Part shown: positions 1-6,178 of the stretch, in pieces
Numbering within the stretch: position 1 is the first letter of the stretch
How the letters are laid out: each line of letters opens with the position of its first letter
Source: Candidatus Zixiibacteriota bacterium
Lineage (GTDB): Bacteria > Zixibacteria > MSB-5A5 > JAABVY01
DNA length: 11,600 nt
Direction: 5' to 3'
NCBI GenBank assembly: GCA_011777135.1
Contig: JAABVY010000043.1
Location: 4,563-16,162, forward strand
Made by a program: the position numbers and the translations under genes
Notes under the pieces: model-generated
Told to the model about the DNA's origin: nothing
Database searches by the model: none
What the model saw: the letters and a program-made list of their open reading frames with translations, nothing else

Positions 1-508
1 TATCTATAAGGGTCTCCAGATCCATCAGGTCCTTTTGAGCCGCAATCCTGAAGGGAATAGGTTCTCTAAATGTTATCTTCAGATCCTCGACCAGAATTCT
101 CGAAATCTGCGGCGGCGGATCCATACGGCCGATCTCATCGGGATCGATCCTGAATAATCTGAATTGATCCACCTCGTACAGAAGCTCAAAAAGGTCAACA
201 TTTTTCCTGTCCATGCGGTTGTCAACTGCCAGCTCGTTTTTGGTAATATCATTTGCGATCAATTCCGCTTTCAGCCCGGCTGAGATAAGTTCCTGCGCTG
301 CAGCAGGTTCAACTATGACCATATAGCCGTCATTGAGCCGGATTACAGGCTCCACATCCAGCGCTTTCAGCTTCTCGGCTTCTATTTTACTTTGCACGGT
401 GACTTTATATAGATCACCTCGAATTTGTTCGGGATTTTCAGTACTGGAATAGAGAGGTAAAGAGAATAGTATGATGGCCGCCACGAGAATCGATGCAGAT
501 TTTATCAC
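1..508 (-). CDS. Exported protein of unknown function, N-terminal 169 residues (partial)
   Basis: The gene is open from a GTG at 506-508 to the left edge, so its C-terminus is missing. The start is set by a strong Shine-Dalgarno (TGGAGGA, 6 nt before the GTG) and by the signal peptide that follows: MIKSASILVAAIILFSLPLYSS, one Lys and then a long hydrophobic core. The mature part begins with an alpha/beta segment (about residues 30-90, KVTVQS...KLKALDVEPVIRLNDGYMVIV). This resembles the small propeptide-like domain found ahead of secreted peptidases in related bacteria; the resemblance is from memory and weak. No catalytic residues lie in the visible part, so no function is assigned. The gene has its own upstream promoter and is the last gene of the minus-strand run of exported proteins. 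Whether it ends in the dockerin module of its neighbours cannot be seen. Confidence 0.8.
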   Translation of the reverse strand, partial: MIKSASILVAAIILFSLPLYSSTENPEQIRGDLYKVTVQSKIEAEKLKALDVEPVIRLNDGYMVIVEPAAAQELISAGLKAELIANDITKNELAVDNRMDRKNVDLFELLYEVDQFRLFRIDPDEIGRMDPPPQISRILVEDLKITFREPIPFRIAAQKDLMDLETLID

Positions 509-608
509 GATTTTCCTCCAGGGTTTTCACGGCATGAACCATTAACACGCCCCATTATCCGTAATACGCTTTTTCGGGGACAAATTTTGTAAAAAGCCGT
601 ACCCTATT

Positions 609-636
609 AAGATATAATTGAATAGAATTTTGTCAA
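609..636 (-). promoter_or_regulatory. sigma70-like promoter for the partial exported-protein gene
   Basis: On the minus strand TTGACA (631-636) is followed after 16 bp by TATCTT (609-614). This would give a leader of roughly 95 nt before the GTG at 508. The same -35 box and spacing occur before three of the four neighbouring minus-strand genes, which supports the call. It lies in the 179-bp gap after the stop of the cohesin-like gene; no terminator hairpin is visible there. Confidence 0.55.
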
Positions 637-687
637 TATTTTTGGATGGATCTCAACTAACTGATTTTCCCGTAAATTGGACCATTT

Positions 688-2229
688 TCAGCAATCGGGG
701 ATACCGTCATTGTTTTGGTCGCAAGGGCTATATCCACCGATAAATACATAGTTTATTACCCAAACCGCGTCAGACACACTTACTGAACCATCGCAGTTAG
801 CATCACCGGCTTCCATAGGGTTAGGTGGGTTACCGCCAACAAAAATATAATTTATAATATGGACTGCATCGCTGGTGTTAACAGCCAGATCATCATTGGC
901 GTCACCGCACATATACGGCAAAACCGTGAGGTTCCCGCCAACCAGGACAGGGACAATTCCTGCAAGGTCTCCCGTAATTAGAAGGGATTCGCCCCCTCTG
1001 GTTAAAGCATAGTCATAAGAATAAACATTCCAGTTAACAAGGCGCATGCTGACCTCACCCGGCGTGGCAGGAAGAAAAGCCATATGATAGACAACTCCGG
1101 ATCCAGGAGGAAGTGTAAATAATGTATCAAGCGGGAAACCACTCCATGGCCATGTGGCAACATGCATGGTATCGGGATTGATATAATCATAATAACAATG
1201 ATTGCATTCGTATGAATTGAGAGTGATACTCCAAAAATCTCCGAGAATATCTATGAGTCTTTGCCCTCCCCAGTGGAAATTGTAATCCGTTGGACAATCG
1301 AATATAGCGCTTCCATCCCACTCTATTGCAAAAGCGAAACCCCGAAGAACCTCATCATTGACTATTCCAACATCAATCGTATCCAGATGACCGACATAAA
1401 GGGTATCGCTTTCAATCCAAACGGTATCCGGAATACCAGGATCACTATAATAAGCCGGATTGTAAGTCCCGCATTCACATAGACCAGCGGAATCATAGTG
1501 GAAAACATAATCATTGAGAGCAAATGCATCACGGATATCGGTGAGATGATCACAGTTTACATCGGCATGCCATGGATCTCCCAGGTCTGTCCCAAAACAA
1601 CCAAGGTAAGCTTTATTAATTCCCAATAAATCTGATGAATTGACATGTTCATCTGCCCTCAAGTCTCCAACTAAATAGCTGCATGGAATCTCGATAGAGC
1701 CGGGCCGAAATTGCGGCGTGAATTCTATGTCTGAATCTGTTGTAAAGCGCAGGCTGCCATAGGGCGAAGCAGGCAGGCTGTCAATATCTATCTGACCCCC
1801 GTATACAGGTCTGAACCATACTTCACATATCTTGCCATCCCCGGCGGGGAGCAGGTTGCCGGTATCAGTCTCAAACTTCAGAATCAATGAATCCTGCAGG
1901 ATTGAATCTGAACCAAATGAATATTTCTCCCTTGAATCAAGAACAGATGCGTCGCTCAACCTTCCACCCTGATATGAGACTGAATCGAAGATTGTCCAGC
2001 CATAGTTCCCATCTACAAGTATGGGAATGACCAGCGATTTCAAAACCTGATCATTATAAACCGAAACCTCTACACAGTATGGATATGACGATTCACCATC
2101 GATCTGACCCACAGCATCAGATATTCGCAAGGTGTCCGGATTGCCCGGATCCTGTGCTGACAGATTAGAAATGAATGCTGCCAGGATTGCGATGAAAAAC
2201 ATCGTTACTGATTTGATTTTAGTGGTCAT
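688..2229 (-). CDS. Exported protein with two cohesin-like domains and two dockerin-type repeat pairs
   Basis: The protein has 513 residues. The ATG at 2227-2229 has GGGAGGAG 7 nt upstream. A signal peptide ends near LSA-25 before QDP. Residues about 31-182 form a beta-rich domain with cohesin/carbohydrate-binding-like features (VEVSVYND, LLPAGDGKICEVWFRP, FRPGSIEI). Residues 187-245 are an internal dockerin-like pair (D-L-R-A-D...N-S-S-D, then DVNCDHLTDIRD). Residues about 267-437 are a second beta domain of similar type (VGIVNDEVLRGFAFAIEW, LPPGSGVVYHMAFLP). Residues 441-513 are the shared C-terminal dockerin pair, ending PCDQNNDGIPDC. No catalytic motif was recognised, so a structural or binding role outside the cell is inferred. 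The cohesin assignment rests on pattern only and could instead be another beta-sandwich family. The order beta domain, dockerin, beta domain, dockerin suggests internal duplication. Confidence 0.9.
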   Translation of the reverse strand: MTTKIKSVTMFFIAILAAFISNLSAQDPGNPDTLRISDAVGQIDGESSYPYCVEVSVYNDQVLKSLVIPILVDGNYGWTIFDSVSYQGGRLSDASVLDSREKYSFGSDSILQDSLILKFETDTGNLLPAGDGKICEVWFRPVYGGQIDIDSLPASPYGSLRFTTDSDIEFTPQFRPGSIEIPCSYLVGDLRADEHVNSSDLLGINKAYLGCFGTDLGDPWHADVNCDHLTDIRDAFALNDYVFHYDSAGLCECGTYNPAYYSDPGIPDTVWIESDTLYVGHLDTIDVGIVNDEVLRGFAFAIEWDGSAIFDCPTDYNFHWGGQRLIDILGDFWSITLNSYECNHCYYDYINPDTMHVATWPWSGFPLDTLFTLPPGSGVVYHMAFLPATPGEVSMRLVNWNVYSYDYALTRGGESLLITGDLAGIVPVLVGGNLTVLPYMCGDANDDLAVNTSDAVHIINYIFVGGNPPNPMEAGDANCDGSVSVSDAVWVINYVFIGGYSPCDQNNDGIPDC

Positions 2230-2324
2230 GGTAAAACTCCTCCCATGGCAATACAGCAGATCTTGTTCAAACAGCTCTACTTCTTCTATTTTTTATTTTC
2301 TGCCACGGTGATGAGACTGATAGT

Positions 2325-2352
2325 AATATAAAGGGATTTGAATTCGTGTCAA
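2325..2352 (-). promoter_or_regulatory. sigma70-like promoter for the cohesin-like/dockerin gene
   Basis: On the minus strand TTGACA (2347-2352), a 16-bp spacer and TATATT (2325-2330) form a good sigma70-type promoter. It lies about 95 bp before the ATG at 2229. A 6-bp dyad lies 30-46 bp upstream of the -35 box. Confidence 0.6.
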
Positions 2353-2381
2353 GGATACTTGCAGTAATCGGATCATTTCAC

Positions 2382-2398
2382 CTGTCAAAAACTGACAG
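2382..2398. repeat. Inverted repeat CTGTCA-N5-TGACAG
   Basis: A perfect 6-bp dyad (2382-2387 and 2393-2398) with an AAAAC spacer. It lies between the stop of the sugar dehydrogenase gene and the promoter of the cohesin-like gene. No T-run follows it on the minus strand, so it is a poor terminator for the upstream gene. It could be an operator upstream of the -35 box or a chance repeat. Confidence 0.35.
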
Positions 2399-2455
2399 TT
2401 TAACGATAAAATTGTAATATTTTTACTTTTATTTAAAGTGTCGGGGTTTTTTATC

Positions 2456-3964
2456 TCAGCAATCCAGCAAACCGTCCCCATTCTTGTCGCAGGGAGCATT
2501 GCCATCGACAAAGACAAAGTTCACAATCCAGACAGCGTCCGAGACATTCACTGAACCATCGCAGTTGGTGTCGCCCGATGCCAGTGGATCGGGCGGATCA
2601 CCTCCGATAAAAACATAGTTCACGATATAGATCGCATCACTGATATTGATTGTCCCATCATCATTCATCTCCCCGCAGCCGCTCTCGCATTCATCGGGAA
2701 CGCCGTTCTGATTCTCATCGGATGATACACCCAGCGGGATATCGCAGTTGTCGTTACGGCCGTTCTGATTGCAGTCGGGCGGATCGACCGGGACAATTTT
2801 ATAGATGGCGTCTCGTCCCTGGTCAACAATGTAAAGCTCGCCAAGTGCATCCTGCCCGAAGGATGATATACCGGCATACGAGCCCTCAGGCGGCACAAGT
2901 TCCGAGGTCCTTTCCATTGAATCGGTGATGTTAGCGCCGTCATACCGGAACGACCAGATTCTGTCGCTGCAGTAGTCGGCATAGAAATATGTGCCCTGAA
3001 GATCGGGAATGGCGCATCCGCGATAAACATAGCCGCCTGTGATGGAACATTCCGGATTATGATCGTACTCGGTGATCGGATCGGTAAGACCGCCGGGATC
3101 ACAATCGGTTGGAGGATTATAACAATGGGTACCTTCCTTCAGGCGCCAGCCATAATTTTCTCCGCCGGAACTTGAGGCCGGCTGGAAGTTGATCTCCTCC
3201 CATTCGTTCTGACCCACATCGCCCATATACATATCCGCGGTTTCCCGGTCAAATGACCAGCGCCAGGGATTGCGAACACCAAAAGCCCAGATTTCTCCCA
3301 GCGTATCGGGATTATTATAATATGGATTTGTTGACGGTACCGAGTATGGAAAATCACCGTCAATATCGATCCGGAGCATCTTGCCCAGCAGGGTTGACGG
3401 GTCCTGGGCACGGTTTCCCGGATCGCCCGCCGAACCGCCGTCCCCCATGCCGATATACAGGTAACCGTCAGTGGGCCCGAATGCTATCATGCCCCCATTG
3501 TGGTTAGAATAGGGCTGATCAATCGTAATTATATTCACAAGGCTGTCCGGCTCTGCGATATCCGGATTATCCGAGACCTTGCCCCGATCCACTCTTGTGT
3601 CTCCGCCATTATCGGTATAATTGATATAGAAATGTCCATTCAAGGCATAATCCGGATGAAATGCCAGTCCCAGAAGGCCTCTTTCGCCGCCGCTGGAACT
3701 GATTCCGCTCACATCGAGAAAAGGTGTTTCCAAAAGTGTGCCGTTCTTGATAATCTTGATAAGTCCGTCCTGCTCGAGGATGAATAATCTCGCGGTGTCA
3801 CCTGGAGGTGATACAACGAATGTCGGATTGGTTATTCCACCCTGGATTTTCTCAACCGTCAGCGCGGTTTGGGCATATGCCTGCTCTCCGGATGCCATGA
3901 AAAACAGAGAATAGATTAGAGCGGTGAGTGCCAAAAAACTAAGTCCCTTTTGATATGATCTCAT
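2456..3964 (-). CDS. Exported PQQ-dependent sugar dehydrogenase-like protein with C-terminal dockerin
   Basis: The protein has 502 residues from the ATG at 3962-3964, which has AAGGAAG 5 nt upstream. A TTG 39 nt further upstream in the same frame has no such site and would bury the signal peptide. The signal sequence ends near AYA-31. Residues about 35-393 are a six-bladed propeller of the soluble glucose/aldose dehydrogenase family (GSDH, Hip-like). Family landmarks are GERGLLGLAFHPDY (93-106), NHNGG with the probable catalytic base His155, MGDGG..GDPGNRAQD (173-188), GVRNPWRW with Arg231-Asn232, GDVGQNEWEEIN (248-259) and ITGGYVYRG (308-316). The family oxidises aldoses in the periplasm or outside the cell using PQQ; the substrate here is unknown. 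A Cys-flanked Asp/Asn linker (398-427, DCNQNGRNDNCDIP...PDECE) joins the enzyme to the dockerin pair (430-502). In the first calcium loop, position 1 is Glu instead of Asp. The gene has no clear promoter of its own, but a terminator separates it from the upstream gene. Confidence 0.92.
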   Translation of the reverse strand: MRSYQKGLSFLALTALIYSLFFMASGEQAYAQTALTVEKIQGGITNPTFVVSPPGDTARLFILEQDGLIKIIKNGTLLETPFLDVSGISSSGGERGLLGLAFHPDYALNGHFYINYTDNGGDTRVDRGKVSDNPDIAEPDSLVNIITIDQPYSNHNGGMIAFGPTDGYLYIGMGDGGSAGDPGNRAQDPSTLLGKMLRIDIDGDFPYSVPSTNPYYNNPDTLGEIWAFGVRNPWRWSFDRETADMYMGDVGQNEWEEINFQPASSSGGENYGWRLKEGTHCYNPPTDCDPGGLTDPITEYDHNPECSITGGYVYRGCAIPDLQGTYFYADYCSDRIWSFRYDGANITDSMERTSELVPPEGSYAGISSFGQDALGELYIVDQGRDAIYKIVPVDPPDCNQNGRNDNCDIPLGVSSDENQNGVPDECESGCGEMNDDGTINISDAIYIVNYVFIGGDPPDPLASGDTNCDGSVNVSDAVWIVNFVFVDGNAPCDKNGDGLLDC

Positions 3965-4065
3965 ATTTTCTTCCTTGCTGGATAGAATAGAAGTTTTGTT
4001 CAAATTTGGATTACTGTAGTCATAATCGTGGCTGACAGGCCATTGTTCCTGTTAAGATATAAAAT

Positions 4066-4096
4066 TAAAGCCTGTCTTATTTGCAGACAGGCTTTA
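4066..4096 (-). terminator. Rho-independent terminator after the beta-helix/VWA gene
   Basis: A 12-bp perfect stem (4066-4077 with 4085-4096, TAAAGCCTGTCT) closes a 7-nt loop. On the minus strand it is followed by a T-rich tail (AATTTTATAT). It begins 28 bp past the stop codon at 4125, so it ends that transcript and insulates the sugar dehydrogenase gene. Confidence 0.8.
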
Positions 4097-4124
4097 TAAA
4101 GATCAAATATATATGAGGGAAAAT

Positions 4125-6071
4125 CTATTTACAGTCGGCGCAAGGCTCCGGTCCTGCGACAAAGATGAAGTTTATGATCTGGACCGCATCGCTGATATTA
4201 ACTGTGCCGTCACAATTGCTGTCGGCTGATTGATAATCGGTTGGCTCGTCTCCGCCGATGAATACATAGTTGACTATATACACAGCATCACTGACATTAA
4301 TCCCGCCGTCATAATTGGCATCCCCGCAGACAGTCTGCAGGTCGGAATGATAATAGAATCTGCCGTAGCTGTTGTCTGCGGCTGCCTTGAGGAAAAGCAT
4401 ATCCTCCAGACCGTCCGCAACGCCTGACTTAATGATAGGCTCGACAGTCTCTCCAAAGTAATGCACAACATGTGTCCCTCTGGACGCGAATGTCTCCGAC
4501 AGACATAGCTGCCAGTCGGTACATTTTGTGGGATCATCGGATGGGTCGCAGTCGTAATTCCAGCCGGACGAGATAAACTGGTTGCAGTGTCTGCAGACAT
4601 TGCATATTTCAAAATTCTGGCTTTCGTTTTCAAGACCGTCGGTGTATGTGATCATCCACTTGGTGCCCTGTCCCTGGTCGATCATGGTGCACAGCGACTG
4701 ACACATCGCAGCGGCCAGGGGTGTATCATGCCTGGGGCTGGGAATAGAGAGAATTGCATCGTGCAGTGTTGCCGAATCCGTGGTGAAATCTTGATGCAAC
4801 ACTATGCCGTCAGCATTGAAATACATGATCGCAGTTTCAATCACCCCCGGATAATCGGGGTCTCCCGGATCCAGGATTTTCAATAACTCATTGCGTGCGA
4901 GATCCTGTGCCACCTCGAATCGCGACAGCCCGAATAGTGGTCCTGTGATAGCCATCGATCCCGAACGGTCTATCGAAATAACAATCCTCGGAATACAGTC
5001 AACCTCACCCATAGCGCCGATCAATACTCCGCAGCTATTGTTATCCGGAAGGCATGGTGAGCCCTCGGTCAGGCCAAATTCACCATATTCGGCCCTGCAG
5101 AACATTGGATCCAGCGAGAACCCGGTAGGACCGGTTATATTTGCGAAACCGTTTCCATAGACATCGTTGCAATCCATGCTGGCGCTTCCCGGACCGACAC
5201 CATCCTGGTTATTGAAGGCAATGATATTTTTTTCAATTACAATTCCCGCCCCCTCGAGGATCATAATTCCCCTGGGATTATCAACAATCGTATTATTCAT
5301 CACCTGACAATTATACCCGTTGATATATATGCCGGCCGCCATGTATCCTTGCGGATTGGAGTGCGGGATTGTGTCATCTGGAGGAGGAGTTTCCTTTGGC
5401 TCTTCAATATTGCCGAATATAAGATTGTCTACAATATAGATATTTTCCGCATAGCTATATTCACCTGATTCGATAGCGGGACATCCTATACCGGAACCAT
5501 GAGGAGCGCTATTGGCATAGATAATATTCCCCACAATTTCCACTCCTGTTTGCTCTCCATGGCAGGCAATTCCACCGCCGGTTACACTCCCATCGTTGTG
5601 ATGAATCAGATTATTGTATATTTTGATTCCTGAATTACGAATATAAAATCCGGCGCCGTCATGCCATAGAGTCATGTTGTAGCTAATTTCGCAATTCTGG
5701 ATTGTCGGACTGGCGTTACGGCAATAAATCCCGACTGACGGGGAATTGTATGCAGTTGAAAATGCGCCTGAAATCGTGAAGCCGTCTATAATACTTGTAT
5801 CTCCAGCCCAGAACTCAAAAATCGCATGATTGTCTGAAAGCGGTTTTATTATTGTTACTTCTCTGCCACCGGTGGAGAGCAGACATATGTTCTTTGGAGC
5901 AAAAAATAAATATTCATGATATGTACCGGGTTCTACCAGCACTGTATCACCTTCACTGGAGTGATTTACGGCAACACGAATGCTGCTGTAATCACCCGGA
6001 ACATTTATCGTTGCGGCAAAACATAATTGAACCCCCGTTAACAAGACTGCTAAAAAGATCAGCTTTCTCAT
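4125..6071 (-). CDS. Exported parallel beta-helix / von Willebrand A fusion protein with C-terminal dockerin
   Basis: The protein has 648 residues; the ATG at 6069-6071 has GGGAGG 6 nt upstream. The signal peptide MRKLIFLAVLLTGVQLCFA ends at residue 19. Residues about 20-320 are a right-handed beta-helix. It opens with the usual INVPGDYSSIRVAV and GDTVLVEPGTY motifs, continues with short repeats rich in Asn and Ile (IYNNLIHHND, IVGNIIYANS, VMNNTIVDNP), and closes with SLDPMFC...GSPCLPDNNSCG.LIGA. Residues about 361-575 are a von Willebrand A domain with an intact metal site: Asp368-x-Ser370-x-Ser372 (DRSGS), Thr450 and Asp478 (TDG). A Cys-rich stretch (490-523) follows Asp478. The dockerin pair is at 582-648, but its tail is shortened to PCADCK. 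The likely role is extracellular adhesion or carbohydrate/protein binding. The helix could be enzymatic (lyase fold), but no catalytic residues were recognised. A strong terminator follows. Confidence 0.92.
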   Translation of the reverse strand: MRKLIFLAVLLTGVQLCFAATINVPGDYSSIRVAVNHSSEGDTVLVEPGTYHEYLFFAPKNICLLSTGGREVTIIKPLSDNHAIFEFWAGDTSIIDGFTISGAFSTAYNSPSVGIYCRNASPTIQNCEISYNMTLWHDGAGFYIRNSGIKIYNNLIHHNDGSVTGGGIACHGEQTGVEIVGNIIYANSAPHGSGIGCPAIESGEYSYAENIYIVDNLIFGNIEEPKETPPPDDTIPHSNPQGYMAAGIYINGYNCQVMNNTIVDNPRGIMILEGAGIVIEKNIIAFNNQDGVGPGSASMDCNDVYGNGFANITGPTGFSLDPMFCRAEYGEFGLTEGSPCLPDNNSCGVLIGAMGEVDCIPRIVISIDRSGSMAITGPLFGLSRFEVAQDLARNELLKILDPGDPDYPGVIETAIMYFNADGIVLHQDFTTDSATLHDAILSIPSPRHDTPLAAAMCQSLCTMIDQGQGTKWMITYTDGLENESQNFEICNVCRHCNQFISSGWNYDCDPSDDPTKCTDWQLCLSETFASRGTHVVHYFGETVEPIIKSGVADGLEDMLFLKAAADNSYGRFYYHSDLQTVCGDANYDGGINVSDAVYIVNYVFIGGDEPTDYQSADSNCDGTVNISDAVQIINFIFVAGPEPCADCK

Positions 6072-6143
6072 GAAGACCTCCCGCTAGAAAAGGTGTGTAG
6101 ATCTTTATTTGTCCGATATCCCTGTGTGATAGGTATCAAATAC

Positions 6144-6171
6144 AATTTATTTAAATGGCCGCTAAAGTCAA
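6144..6171 (-). promoter_or_regulatory. sigma70-like promoter for the beta-helix/VWA gene
   Basis: On the minus strand TTGACT (6166-6171), a 16-bp spacer and TAAATT (6144-6149). The -35 box begins only 8 bp past the stop codon of the sialidase-like gene. The leader would be about 65 nt. The match is weaker than at the two neighbouring promoters, but the arrangement is the same. Confidence 0.45.
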
Positions 6172-6178
6172 CAATTTT

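Noticed and set aside
3965..4003. A longer start (TTG at 4003) for the sugar dehydrogenase gene
   Set aside because: It has no Shine-Dalgarno and places 13 polar residues before the signal peptide; the ATG at 3964 has AAGGAAG at good spacing.
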